Shown: positions 52,878 to 64,000, counted from the stretch's first letter. The stretch: DNA of 64,000 nt from Pestalotiopsis fici W106-1 (GCF_000516985.1 NW_006917103.1:310001-374000), one strand, 5' to 3'. Made by a program: numbers and translations. The notes: generated by a model not told the origin, from the letters alone.

Positions 52878-54359
52878 ATGGCACAGTTCGAGTTCGATTC
52901 CAGCATCAAAGGCGCACTCCCAGCTGATTTCCAGTGGGGGTATGCGACCGCTGCCCCACAGATTGAGGGCGCCTGGAACAAGGACGGAAAGGGACTGTCC
53001 ATCTGGGACACGTTTGGCCACACACCCGACAAAGTCAAGGACGGCAGCAACGCCGATGATACAGCGCGGTCCTATGACTTGTACAAGCAGGATGTAGCGC
53101 GCATGAAGAGGTACGGCGTCACAGCCTACCGATTCTCGCTCTCCTGGTCACGCATCATCCCGTTGGGCGGCAAGGACGATCCCGTCAATGAGCAGGGCAT
53201 TGAGTTTTATAGTAAACTGATTGACGAGCTCATCGCCAATGGCATCACGCCCTTTGTGACCTTGTTCCACTGGGACACGCCCCAGGCCCTCGAGGACCGC
53301 TATGGCGGTATGCTTGACAAGGAAAAGTACATTCCCGACTTCAACAGATATGCGCGGGTATGTTTCGAGCGACTCGGTGACCGTGTCAAGCAGTGGATCA
53401 CTTACAATGAGCCTGGTGTTTACACCCTCGCCGGTTACGCTGCCGGTGTGCATGCCCCAGCTAGATCTAGCTTTCGCGACCTGAACGAGGAAGGAGACTC
53501 GAGCACCGAGCCATTCATCGTGGCGCACACCGAGCTGCTATCGCACGCCTACGCGGCCAAAATCTACAAGGAAGAGTTCAAGCCGCAACAGAAAGGCACC
53601 ATCATGATCACACTGCATGGCAATTGGAACGAGCCGTGGGACGAGAGCGATCCCAAGGACGTCGAAGCGGCGCAGCGTGCGCAGGAGTTTGAGATTGCCT
53701 GGTTCGCCGACCCCTTGTACAAGACAGGCGACTACCCGGCCTCGATGCGGGCACAGCTAGGCGATCGGCTGCCGCGGTTCACCCCCGAGGAGAGCCGGCT
53801 CGTCCTGGGAAGCTCCGAAGCCTACGGCATGAACTCGTACACGGCCTTTTATGTGCGACACCGGGATGCCGAGCCCGACATCAACGACCACAAAGGCAAC
53901 GTCGAGGTTTCTGATACAAACAAGCATGGTGTCGAGAGGGGCATTGAAAGTGACACGCCCTGGCTGCGTACCTCGCCGTGGGGCTGGGGCAAGCTGCTCC
54001 GGTGGATCTGGGACCGGTACCAGACCCCCATCTTCATCACGGAAAATGGCACGACGGCGAAGGGTGAGCACGACTTCAAGCCCAAGGGTCCGGATGATGT
54101 GTTAGAGGACCCACACAGGATCGATTTCTACAAGAGCTATTTGAGCGAGGTTGCCAAGGCATCGCAGGAGGGCGTGGTGATCAAGTCATATTTTGGATGG
54201 ACGTTTACGGACAATTGGGAGTGGGCGGCCGGGTTCACTGATCGGTTCGGTGCGACTTGGGTAGACTTTGACGATCCTGAAAAGCCGAGATACGCCAAGC
54301 GGTCTGCTTACTTCTTGAGAGATTTCTTTGGCCATTTGATCAAGGGCGGTACAAACTAG
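52878..54359 (+). CDS. GH1 beta-glucosidase, cytosolic type
   Basis: Intronless, 493 residues from the ATG at 52878. The enzyme splits beta-glucosides by the retaining mechanism. GH1 marks are the N-terminal signature FQWGYATAAPQIEGAWNKDG, SWSRIIPLGG, the acid/base glutamate in ITYNEPGVYT (Glu178) and the nucleophile in PIFITENGTT (Glu389). The aglycone-site SYFGWTFTDNWEWAAGF is also present. Length and lack of a signal peptide match the intracellular fungal Bgl2/Cel1A type, which handles imported cellobiose and can also make sophorose-like inducers by transglycosylation. A GH3 secreted glucosidase is present 17 kb upstream, giving a secreted and an internal enzyme in one window. The SDR directly upstream on the same strand may act on released aglycones, which is inference. 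Confidence 0.93.
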   Translation: MAQFEFDSSIKGALPADFQWGYATAAPQIEGAWNKDGKGLSIWDTFGHTPDKVKDGSNADDTARSYDLYKQDVARMKRYGVTAYRFSLSWSRIIPLGGKDDPVNEQGIEFYSKLIDELIANGITPFVTLFHWDTPQALEDRYGGMLDKEKYIPDFNRYARVCFERLGDRVKQWITYNEPGVYTLAGYAAGVHAPARSSFRDLNEEGDSSTEPFIVAHTELLSHAYAAKIYKEEFKPQQKGTIMITLHGNWNEPWDESDPKDVEAAQRAQEFEIAWFADPLYKTGDYPASMRAQLGDRLPRFTPEESRLVLGSSEAYGMNSYTAFYVRHRDAEPDINDHKGNVEVSDTNKHGVERGIESDTPWLRTSPWGWGKLLRWIWDRYQTPIFITENGTTAKGEHDFKPKGPDDVLEDPHRIDFYKSYLSEVAKASQEGVVIKSYFGWTFTDNWEWAAGFTDRFGATWVDFDDPEKPRYAKRSAYFLRDFFGHLIKGGTN

Positions 54360-54972
54360 CTGGGCGACTCATGTGTTTTTTTGTTGAGTATAGTCACTCA
54401 TACGGGACATGTGCTCGAGTACAGTTCAATGTCAAGTGACGCTGTCACAATGATTAATAACTATGCTTAAGACTCACTGCGCAGCTCTTTTTATCCAGCT
54501 AAAGGTACCGCCTGTGTTTCTATCAAAATGATGATTCCCAGCCCGTGATTGCAGCAGTAGAACCGCTCGGCTCGTTCAACTGGAATGTGCTTCATCCTCG
54601 CTTTCTAGTGATCTGGCATGTGTAAATCCATGACGCGTAGCAATCATCACCAACGCACCTTCGGTTTGGGTAATGTCATGCTGTAGGGAAAACATACCCC
54701 AATCGACTACAGATGAACGCAACTGCCAACAGCCAACTACGTACCTACCTTGGCATTCAAAGAAAACAACAAAACAAGTGACGTATTAGCTTGACAGGTA
54801 CGTTGTGTCGATCCCGTCACCTTGGCATCCGACATTCTACTGATGATCCTTGATCAACAAACACCATTTCTCGTTTGACACTACATATATCCCACTATCG
54901 CCGATTTCATCATTTTCGATACACGACAAACAATCCCCACATCAACAAAGAATCAATAAATCAGCAGGCAAA
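54360..54972. other. intergenic region before DUF3632-like gene
   Basis: About 610 bases between two plus-strand genes. TACCTA occurs at 54742. A TATA-like ACATATAT lies at 54883-54890, about 85 bases before the start. No other gene is supported. Confidence 0.45.
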
Positions 54973-56188
54973 ATGACACAGTTCAACCTACTCAACCAAG
55001 ACGGGACAGACATCCCGGACGACTGGTTTCTTCCATGGTCGAGTCAAGCAGATAGGCAAGCATCACCGTGCGGGCCTATCTGGAAGTCAGCAATCGAGCA
55101 CCTTAAAAACAACCGCGAAACTCTGAGGAATATCACTTTTGAGAAAGTGGCACGTCTTATGACTCAGCCCCTAACTGATGCTCACCTCTCAGAATTGGCA
55201 CCAGCAACAGCCAATAACGCAGCCAAGCGCCAGCCACTGGAGGATCTTTGGAGATTTTTCATTGCGGCGCTGATCGAATGGCCATCAAACTACACATCGA
55301 AGCTGGCCGGGGTTCTGGAACATATCCAGAAACGTCAAGGCGGTCCTTACCAGGGACAATTGATGGTTGAAGGGGAGCTCCTTTTATGGCAAGATCTACC
55401 ATACTTTGAGCATGCCTGGCGCCGCGAGTGTCAAATACCATTGGAACTCATCATCTCAGTATGCTTGAATAAGAAGACCCTAGAACGCGCCCGTATACGG
55501 TACATCAAGGAACAGGAAACTGCGGCCATCATAACTTCTTGTAAGATCTTTGAAGAGGGTCTCTTTACCTATCAAGAGGCATTTCGACACATGGTCGAAA
55601 CACTTGAGCGGACACCCCTATCTCTCGTCCCTGTCAGTATAATCTACTCGACGGAGGGGAGGCTGGAGAGTAAGCAACTTCCGGTGTTATTTCTCCCCTT
55701 CTCTGGGTTGTCTTATGAGCAATCATTACCCAAATTGGTGCTGCAAGAGAGCAGACTCAGACAAACTGCTCAAAAGAGATCCTTCAAACTCATTTAACTC
55801 CCCGAATAGGCAATTGCTAACATGTGTTGTTGTAGTGGATCTCGTCTTTCGACTTTGTGGTGCTGAGTCATGGTTACGGCATTGTGGTACGCATTTATAC
55901 GCTCTGATTATGATGGACAAGACCAGAGACTGGGACCAAAAATATAGACCAAATCTGGGTACAGCTCTTCCACATCCGACAGATCGCTGGTATTTCTGGA
56001 AAGGCAGGCTCGAGAATATTTCCCGGATGGAGAAAGAGAGAATTCGCCGAGCACAGTGCCAACATGTCAAAGCAGCAACGGAGGAGTGTTTGAAAAAAAT
56101 GGCCGACATTCAAATACAGTGGAAAAAGATGACAGAACATCAACAAAAGCGTTGCCTTGACCAGGCTCGTGGCCAACTAAATGCGTAA
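54973..56188 (+). CDS. DUF3632-like protein
   Basis: Exons 54973-55669 and 55836-56188 give about 349 residues. The intron has a GTAAGC donor, a GCTAAC branch site and a TAG acceptor. The middle of the protein (LEDLWRFFIAALIEWPSNY, VLEHIQKRQGG, LLLWQDLPYFEHAWRREC) carries the pattern I associate with DUF3632, a helical fungal family of unknown function common in Pezizomycotina. The C-terminal exon is rich in charged residues (RMEKERIRRAQ, KKMTEHQQKRCLDQARGQLN), suggesting a helix or coil. The stop TAA at 56186-56188 lies inside a perfect GTAAGT donor, so a further exon cannot be excluded. No signal peptide or membrane helix is seen; the protein is probably cytosolic or nuclear. Confidence 0.65.
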
Positions 56189-56840
56189 GTATATTTCTTT
56201 ATGATCTACACACGTTTTATCCATCGCCACTGACAAGAATCAAGCGATTATCGGGAATTTGATGGCGATAACTTGCCGAAGTAACATTGCCCCCGTTGTG
56301 CACACAAGTCACAAATAGGCTCTTCAACCATGAGGGTGACCTTTCGTTGTTTTGGGTCTTTTTGAATCGTGTAATCCAAGAGCTGGTAGCATTATAATAT
56401 TTATTTCTAAAATTGAGATCTGCAACTGACGTGATATACATGTTTCAGTGCACTTGAGACTTTTATGAATGCAGTCCCTTGCACGTCAATAGTGCTTCGC
56501 ATTCTGTACGAGTATCGAGCTTATCTTGGTTCGTTTGACTTCTCCAGCGTAAAGAAGTAGCCAAGAGATCTCCACATCAAACACCACGGGCTACTTCGTC
56601 TGACCATGGCGGCCTTGGGGTTGACGGTGTGTTCCAATCTTGAAAGCTGAATTAAGTGTCCAGCCCATACAGGAGTGTTTAGGCCCAGCTTTTCCACAAA
56701 CAAACATCTTCAATCCAACAATGGTGGTACCAATGTCAAACAAAAGAATATGGTGATGTCTTGCTTTCGCGGGTGCCAGCATGAATTGCTGCTCTTCCTT
56801 CAGAAATACGTCTTGAACTTGATGATTGACGTGGGCTTGT
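56189..56840. other. convergent intergenic region
   Basis: About 650 bases between the DUF3632-like gene (+) and the GT31-like gene (-). It contains no supported coding sequence. If the DUF3632-like gene has another exon, it would lie at the left end of this region. Confidence 0.4.
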
Positions 56841-58353
56841 TCATCGAACTTCAGGTCTGAGCCAAGTAGGCTCACTGCAAGAGCTACTCTTTTTAACATC
56901 TGCCCGGTGGCCCATCACGACCATTTTCTTGGTATCCCAACCGGAGGTGATGGCGGCACCATCCCGCTGTCGCCCTTTTTGATAAAAGGTCCCAAACTTG
57001 CAGATTCCGTCCGAGTACTGATATTGGAGACATGATCTTTCCGACTCGCAGGTTTGAGCACATGCAGCGGCAGAAGCGTGTGCAGGCGAGTCTTCTGGTT
57101 GGACATCGCCAGCGTAATTGTCCCATGCAGTTCGCACTGGAGCTTCGAATATTCCTGGAGAGATGTAATCTGCAATGGTAGAGTGCGTAAAGGGATCCTG
57201 TAACTCATGATTGGTTAGAAAAACTTCTCGGTAGTATTCTTGGTAGGTAAACAAGGCTCTATTTTAGTCAGCTTTGCTCGACATGAGCACTGAAACGTAC
57301 TTGGTCGTATGCCCGGTTTCGCTCCCACTCCCAGAGCGACGACATTTGCTCTGGCGATACCCGATGAAGGGAAAGCAGAGGGATACACCATCTCTCCTGG
57401 TCAATCTTGAGTCCATCGAGTTCGTCGCCCGCAAATGTAGGATATAGCGCCTGCAGCCGCTCGCCCGTCTTGTTAAGAATAGCTTGGCCCAGTATAGCAT
57501 CACCACAGCACCCAGTCTGGACGTGTTCCTCGTAGCGGACACTCAAGGGAACATGGTCCTCTGTCAAGCGTTCCATGAGTCCTGCAGAGAGCACGAACCC
57601 GGCGCCGCCATAGGCGAAAAAGGTGCCGTCGGCACCGGGGGCCGGCGAGCCCATGTAATGCATTTTCGAAGGGTCGAGCTGGCTGAGCAGACGAAACAGC
57701 GTGTCCCAGAAATAGTAGACGTCCGACTCGATAAAGACGTACCAGTCGGCGTCGGGTCGCATTTCGTGCGCCTTTTCGACCATGGGCAGGAACTTGAAGC
57801 GGTCGAGTTTCCAGTCTTCGGGAGAGTATCCAACTGCCTTGCCGCTTGCGTATGCCTGTTTTTGCGACGAGTACGCGGCAAAGTCGGGGATGTTTTGGAA
57901 GGAACCTGGCAAGTCTGCCAGTATGTCAATGACGTGGTGACCATTGATGAGTTCTTCATTGTCTGAAAAGATTAAAAGATTCGGAATACACGAAGTGACC
58001 GTGTCGAGGTGGGCCTTGGTCTTGGCTGGCTCGCCTGTGCCCGTCTTGAGAACGATTTGGATGCTGTTTAGAAGCTGGACTGGAAAACCGGCACACGGGT
58101 CGACTTTGCTGAGCCTTGAATCGTTTGATGGAGGAAAAAAGGACGGCGTCTTGAATTTGTAGTAGCGTGAACCGTCGCGGGGATCACGGTAGAACTCTGA
58201 TATTTTCGAGTAATGCCATCGACTGGAGGAAATATAAGAGGGCAATACCCCATTGTAGAATCGGGCTACTGCTACGATGAAGATGAGGGCGGCAAATGCA
58301 AATGCGCCACTGGCTGGACGTCGAAGCAGCCGTAATGCTGGGAGCGGCGGCAT
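56841..58353 (-). CDS. GT31/fringe-like glycosyltransferase
   Basis: Two exons, 58353-57297 and 57256-56841, give about 490 residues. The intron is only 40 nt (GTTTCA donor, GAG acceptor), so its borders are the weak point. Topology is type II: a basic N-terminus, one helix (about 15-32, SGAFAFAALIFIVAVARF) and a luminal domain. The catalytic core has DADWYVFIESDVYYFWDTLF with the ESD metal site at about 209-211, KMHYMGSPAPG, FAYGGAGFVLSAGL and GCCGDAILGQAI. These are the marks of fungal fringe-like (DUF604/GT31) enzymes, probably Golgi-located and adding sugars to proteins. The last 100 residues carry a cysteine cluster (ASAAACAQTCESERSCLQYQ, GICKFGT) that resembles a short PAN/apple module. 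The sugar and acceptor are unknown. Confidence 0.82.
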
Positions 58354-60013
58354 CGTAGTTGTACCATTGACACGGCACCTCGAGAGGTGACAGCGGAATG
58401 CGTGTGTATTAGAGTTTCAAGACGGGAAAGGGAAGTAAACGTGTCGGAAGTAGGACCGAGAAACTTTGCCCCGGGTACCTACATAGGTGGATGGCCAGAA
58501 ATGTAGGAAGGGTGGCGACGGCGGCAGCAAACGGGAATCTCTCGTCTCGGGCCGGGCGTGGCCAATGATGGAAGAAAAGAAAGCTGCATGTCAAGATTAG
58601 GTATCTATCAAAAGAGGGATGCTGAAGTGAGACATTATGCAAAAAGAAATACGTCCAACGCGGGTTGGTGGATTCTCCCTTTGGTGGATGATAACGAGGA
58701 TAAGGCTGCCGTTTGCTAGGACCATATGCAGTGCCCAGTAGGCAGAGTATGATACCTCAGTTTTTTCTATTGATCGTTTGACATTTGTGATAGCTGATTG
58801 GCTCCTACCGTGGTGCCTCGTCGGGTACCTACCTATACGGCTGATATGCCTGACGCACGGGTGTATGCAAACAGCAAACAACATGAACAAAAAGAGAGAT
58901 CTCGCCACATTGGGCTGTCCTGATTTTTCTCTCCTCAGAATCGCACTTGTCTATACTGAGTATGCCGAAGTTTTCTGGGCACAGTGCCCGTACCGATGGC
59001 CTCGAAATCTCGGCCCTGCATCTCGGACCCATTCTTATGTGAGTCCCTTGACCGGGCCGTCCTCAATGTTTGCTTTCCTCACAACGGACGACCTGCCATG
59101 AGAGGCAATTGATCATCTCCATATAAATCGTCCAAACAGTGCTAGCCACAAGAGAATGGGCGATCCAGTCTCTGCGTGACATTAAACGAGGCAGGTCATA
59201 TTGGCTAGAGTGAAGAAAGGGGAACCTTGGGCGTTTTTACAAAGCAAACAATCAACAAGAACATGCAATACATCGAATAAAGAACTAAAAGCCCAAAATC
59301 GATAATTGTGCACTAGTTCTAATTTGCAACTCACCAAGTATTATCATAATCTTTCATGGTAATATATCGTAATCCCCCAAACCTCGGGTTGTAGAAATCA
59401 TCAATTACAACTCACCACTCTGAAATATGGGACTTTTTATGGGATATCCACATATGCATGCAACTCAAAAGCCACATTTGTATTCTTTATTTCTTGCCCT
59501 AGGTCTCCGTTGGATCGCATGAGAATGACTCGAGCTGTGGTAGTTATCCAGTTTTCATCTTTGGTATATTCAACACATGGACCAGAAATATTCATAGTCA
59601 ATATCGTTATCTGTAAACATACTCCATCTACATTCAATCTCTCCGCGTGAAAGTACAAGGCCAAGTTTGCCATATTGCTGGCAAGCTTGACAAGCACACT
59701 CCGTCCATCCAATCAGGAGCGCTATAGAATGCAGCCTGGTGCCAGACTCGATCAACCCAAGCATTCGGAACCTAGTCGCACAAGTATGTTGGTTTCAGTC
59801 ACAAGGTTGCGTACATACTATGCCGTAAATGGGTTGCGAGATGAGTTGGGAGACGTGGGAAACGATGCAAACGTTGTGCTATCAAATCAGTTTTGTGTCC
59901 CATTTGACTTGCAGAGAACTCTCGATACTTTTCTCATGTCCTACTCTTTTCCTGTATACTACCAACTACGAATACATATACCTTTCAAAGCAGTGAATGT
60001 GTAACAAGCCATC
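58354..60013. other. divergent intergenic region
   Basis: About 1.7 kb between the GT31-like gene (-) and the surface protein gene (+). TACCTA/TAGGTA occurs at 58476, 58598, 58826 and 58830. The 59240-59450 part is AT-rich. A minus-strand frame at 59437-59712 is somewhat protein-like but lacks an ATG, and no gene is called. Confidence 0.45.
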
Positions 60014-61088
60014 ATGTCCGCCACCTGCTTCTATGCCAGTGGGGGCAGTGCCAGTACAGACGGTCAAACCTACATACCATGTAACACAACCGCCGTCGAA
60101 CAAGGTGGGCACAGCGCTTGCTGCGCGTCGGGCGACATGTGCTTTACCAACGGTCTATGCAAAGCGGGCGAAGGCCAATGGAACTGGAACTGGCGTGTTG
60201 CGTGCACCGACCCGACATTTCAGGACCCGTCCTGTCCAAACTATTGTAGAGGCATTGGTCGGTATACCGAACCTCATCCTCACCTTTGAGTGTTTGCTCG
60301 TGTTTCCAACTGACTGAATATACGTAGAGTCGGATGACCAGGCTCATTTGGTATTTCAGTGCTCCGACAATGACACGTGGTGCTGCGCGACGGGAAATGT
60401 CGACCGATTTGCTAGAAATTACAACTTTACCTGCTGCGAAAACCCAGAGCTCACAATGGAGCTTGGCCCGGCAGTGTTTTACGGCACGGCAATGGCCCAG
60501 GTTGCTATTAGTACTCTCGGCGTCTTCTCATCTCAGACGACGACTTCATTGATACCGAAACCATCGGCGAGTTCGAACGTATCGCAGGTTACGGCTTTGA
60601 CAACAATGAATGCCACTGGCTACTACTCTACCGAGACACCAGTTCCGACCCAAGATACCACAACAACACCAGCTGCCACTTCAAGTGCTAGTAGAACTTC
60701 TCCATCGTCGAAAGCACTTCAGATCGGGCTCGGCGTGGGCATTTCCCTAGGTCTCGCGGCTATTGCCCTGGTGGCGTACATGTTCTTTCGTCTGGGGCAA
60801 CGGCGAAGCCAACCATCCGGTTTGGATCATCAAATGATGCAAAATGACGACGCAAAAACATCAATGCCTCTACCAACTCATCTTCACTGGTTACAGTATG
60901 GTGGAGTTCCTGCAGCTGTCGGCCATGAAATGGATGGTCAAAATCCCATGGCAGAGATGGCGCATTCTGTGCCGGTTGAGTTGGAAGACAGGGCAATAAT
61001 GGAAAGCCACAATACGGGAGTGCATCATTACCGATCAGAGTCAGAGTATTCGTCATTCTATTTTCCCATTAGCCTAGCTTCAAAGTAG
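60014..61088 (+). CDS. cysteine-rich single-pass surface protein
   Basis: Exons 60014-60257 and 60328-61088 give about 334 residues. Residues 1-120 hold about sixteen cysteines, including CC pairs (SACCASGDMC, WCCATG, FTCCENPE), so several disulfides are likely. A Thr/Ser-rich stalk (about 145-208) leads to one membrane helix (about 212-235, IGLGVGISLGLAAIALVAYM) and RLGQRRS, then a cytoplasmic tail. This matches a large Pezizomycotina family of single-pass proteins with a double-cysteine ectodomain, usually left as hypothetical. As in other members, no classical signal peptide follows the start; the helix may act as a reverse anchor. Probable roles are sensing or wall contact, by architecture only. 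It is the third protein of this general design in the window. Confidence 0.78.
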
Positions 61089-64000
61089 GCATATGAACCG
61101 ATTTATACGTGAATTATTTATCATACTCTAGCTTGATAGTTTATGCTCAATAAGGTTTACTCCATGTCTTGATTGTGTGCGCACAGCCGAGATTGAGAGA
61201 ACAGTATTATGAAGGACTCGTTATACAGCCTTGATAGAGGTAAACATTATCGATAGGCTGACTATAAGGTCCATTCACAAGCGTGTCTATTGTCAATCAG
61301 GGCTTCTGGCAGGGATGGTTGCATAGTATTATCCTACCACCTGGGCGAAATGTTGTTAACACAATTGTCCAATAGAAGAAAGATGTTGGAACAGAAATAT
61401 CTATAAATATATACAGAAAGCGTTAAGGTGAATTGTGCCGAGAACTGCTTTCACTGGATACGAGCTGTCAGGATGATTTGTATTGCAGCTGAAGTTGTGG
61501 ACTGTGTAGCATTTTAGTGGTTGGGCTGCTGGCGAGCGGCGCATGCTGACGCTCTCAGCTTCCTCCCATTCATGGGTCCAATTTGCTTTGCAAAAGTCCA
61601 CACTCACTTCACTTTTTGGGGGGGTAAATGGGGAAAAGGGAAAAATAGAACGGGCGTGTCCACCCACTATCGAAGGACGTTCTTTTGCAGATCAGCAGCA
61701 GCGAGAACGGGCTGGCACTTGGCTGGCTGATGGAAATTGCGACAATACGGTCGAGTTTGTTCTATTCCATAATAGATAGCATGGGCAAATTCTTGACTTT
61801 TCTTTCATCTGCGCTTCACTTTCGGTCATGTCCTCGGCTCGTCCGAGGATCGATGATCGCTGTACTTTGTTTGACTAGCGCATCAAGGCAAGTATAAGCT
61901 GGGCAGTCGGCGTCCTTGGCAACAGGGAACAGTGCAAAGAGCCGCAGTGAAATGCAATGCAATTCATTCTGCCTCTTTTCTTTCGCATTTTATTGCCGTC
62001 CAAAAAAGTTCGAATGCCACATCGCTGACACCAAAGGTATATTTCAATGTTTAAACGCCCGCAAAACGATGCGGTTCCTTGAAGGGGTACCCAGTGGCTA
62101 AAAAGCTAAAGAGGAATAAGAATCGTGGAGGAGTCCATACCTACCCCAGGGGCCACTCCAAACAAAAAAATCAAGCTCCGATCCGAGGAAGGGGTCATTT
62201 GTTAACTCCTTGCTTGTGCCGACATTTGACTTGGATTGTTTTATGCATTATTGCGCAGTGTGATGACGACGCCCAGGCTCTCTAACCTATTCCTGCTACT
62301 AGAAAGCCTTCGTCTTAAACCACAAGCAGCATAGCTGGGCCGTTGTTTCATCCCATAGGGAAAAATCCAGGCGGGTGCCCGGTCCCTAGCAACATCCCGA
62401 TTTGGTGTGAATTTTAGAGTGCGTACGGGCTCTGGGTGACGAGTCAAAATCAGGCGGTGCCAAGCGTTGTTGGAAGAAGAAAAAAAAAAAAGTCCGCTGG
62501 CCCCCAAAAGCCCGTTCCAGTGGGCTAAGCCAGGTTGAATCATGGCACCCACTGCACTGTTACCTTGCAACAGCCATCACCCGAATTTCAATGGGCTTGC
62601 AACCCGAAACCCGAAGCCCCTATCCAGATTTTCCTTAGATGGTCTGTCTGCCCGCTCGGCAAGGCGGTTGTGGCTTGACAATAAACCCGAATTGATTCGT
62701 ATTCCTCGGCAGCCCTTCCAGTGTCCGTCACGCGACTTGGTAGTACGTAGCAGCTGCTGGCTGTATTCGTTCATTCGTTTATTCCCTGACTTTTTGTCAT
62801 GATTATAGCGGGATTACGCAACCAGGGCAGCTACCAGCCAATGCCGTTCTTGGGACATGACTTGCACAGGGCTGGGCCAAGCACGAGCTGTGATCTCATA
62901 ATGCTCGCGACACTTGACACACATGACCCAACCTACGTTGTACTGAAGACTTGGGACTTGGACTGTGATTTTTTACATTTACGGAGGGTCCGCCGCTTGT
63001 TGGTTGGTGAAGAAAAAAAAAGGCACGCGACAAGAACACACCGTCAGGCGCCGAGTTGCCTATTACAGCTGGGGCCAAAGAGAGGGAGAAAAGATCAACG
63101 AACGAAAGAAGAAAAAACCAGTCCCCAGTCCCGTCAACCTTGGCTAGCACCTTAATGAGAATGACTTCTTGGCACCTGTGCTACCGCCTCAAAAGTTCCC
63201 ACCTGCAACAAGCCGAGAACCCGTACTACCAGCAGCTTACCCTGTGTATTCATTTAGATAATTGAACAACAGATTTGATAGAGTTGCCCGTCGTTTTTTT
63301 TTTCCTTCTCCTGTTGTTCCCCAAATTGACCCGCAAAAGGATCGTGGTAATAGATCCCACAATCCCAAGCAGGCTCCAGCTGACACTGGCCAAGCAACTC
63401 CCTTTCTGTCGATCACTTGCTTACGACGACACGGCACCTGCATGATCACTGAGGCGAAGCTGACTGAACTGGGCAATTGTACTGGGTTGGTTGGTAGGTA
63501 TCTACGTACATGAGCTAGGCAGAATAGTTATCGAAAGCTTAGAGATGAACTGGACCCCAAGAAACCTTGTTTCCAGAAATCCCAAGGTACGACAGAGAGA
63601 GGGAGAGAGAGAGAGACAAAGATCCTGACTTGTTCGGTCGGGGCCTAACCTAGCACCCGCCCGCCTGCTATATCCATCCATGCGCGCGGTCTTCGAGAGC
63701 ACTATGTATCTGCTCCACTATGCATAGCTTCTGCGGTGGGGTCTATTGCGCGTTATCGAGCATCTCATTCACCAATTCTGCTGCTGTGGTGGGTATGATG
63801 ATCTGTGGTTCGCTGTTTGATAATATTATTAGAGCCCTGGCTCTCTCTCTCCTGCGCGCGCCCTCTGTTTTCTCTTTTCTGCTCTCACGCAACCTGTTGA
63901 CCGTATTTTGCTTCTTTTCTTCGTGTGTCGCTCATTGAACATACAAAGTAATTGATACTTTTTTGTTTTATTTTTACAAGAATCTAATGCTATAGTACAG
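61089..64000. other. right-hand intergenic region
   Basis: About 2.9 kb without a supported gene. Frames near 61521-61779, 62542-62802 and 62799-63155 are short, overlap others and show no features. A GA-repeat microsatellite lies at 63595-63622. A pyrimidine-rich stretch from about 63839 to 63925 looks like a fungal 5' leader, so a plus-strand gene may start just beyond the window. Confidence 0.45.
63595..63622. repeat. GA-rich microsatellite
   Basis: A short, slightly imperfect run of GA units in non-coding DNA. It has no evident function and may vary in length between strains. Confidence 0.6.

Noticed and set aside
1..64000. CRISPR arrays, intact transposons, rRNA
   Set aside because: No regular spaced repeats, transposase or reverse transcriptase frames, or rRNA-like sequence were seen; the organism is a fungus, where CRISPR is not expected.

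Overview
The window is nuclear DNA of a filamentous ascomycete (Pezizomycotina). The genes are cut by short introns, mostly 45-130 nt, with GTRNGT donors and CTRAY-like branch sites. The families present are typical of this group: a Pth11-like rhodopsin-domain receptor, a Zn2Cys6 factor, a HET-domain protein, a DUF3632-like protein, an Fta2-type kinase-like protein, F-box proteins and GH1/GH3 beta-glucosidases. Family make-up and protein style suggest a Sordariomycete, probably Hypocreales; this is an impression, not a proof. No rRNA, convincing tRNA, CRISPR array or intact transposon was seen.

Layout. 0.7-10.5 kb: a compact block of Pth11-like receptor (+), Zn2Cys6 regulator (+), MFS transporter (-) and cytochrome P450 (+, divergent from the transporter). 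No polyketide, peptide or terpene synthase lies inside the window. 10.8-20 kb: a single-pass Ser/Thr-rich surface protein (-), a GT32 Och1-like glycosyltransferase (+), a secreted protein with three tandem cysteine repeats (-) and an F-box protein (-). 20.5-29.7 kb: an APC-family amino-acid/choline/GABA-type permease (-) with GATA sites upstream, an orphan nuclear-type protein (+) and glutamine-dependent NAD synthetase (+, housekeeping). 29.7-31.5 kb: a decayed gene and a doubtful small ORF. 33.2-38.6 kb: a secreted GH3 beta-glucosidase (+) and a HET-domain protein (+). 38.9-44.5 kb: two minus-strand membrane proteins, one mucin-like and one with a long charged coil. 47.2-56.2 kb: all on the plus strand, an Fta2-like pseudokinase, an NmrA-like NAD(P)-binding protein, an SDR, a cytosolic GH1 beta-glucosidase and a DUF3632-like protein. 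56.8-58.4 kb: a GT31/fringe-like glycosyltransferase (-). 60.0-61.1 kb: a third single-pass cysteine-rich surface protein (+). The last 3 kb hold no supported gene; pyrimidine-rich DNA at the right edge may be the leader of a gene beyond the window.

How the genes may work together (inference). The receptor, regulator, transporter and P450 could form a small sense-and-respond or metabolite-modifying module. The SDR and GH1 enzyme lie head-to-tail and could act on the same class of glycosylated compounds. Three sensor-like surface proteins, two Golgi glycosyltransferases and the triple-repeat secreted protein point to cell-surface and wall functions. Exon joins were worked out by hand from reading frame and splice signals; each join preserves frame, but none is confirmed by transcripts.
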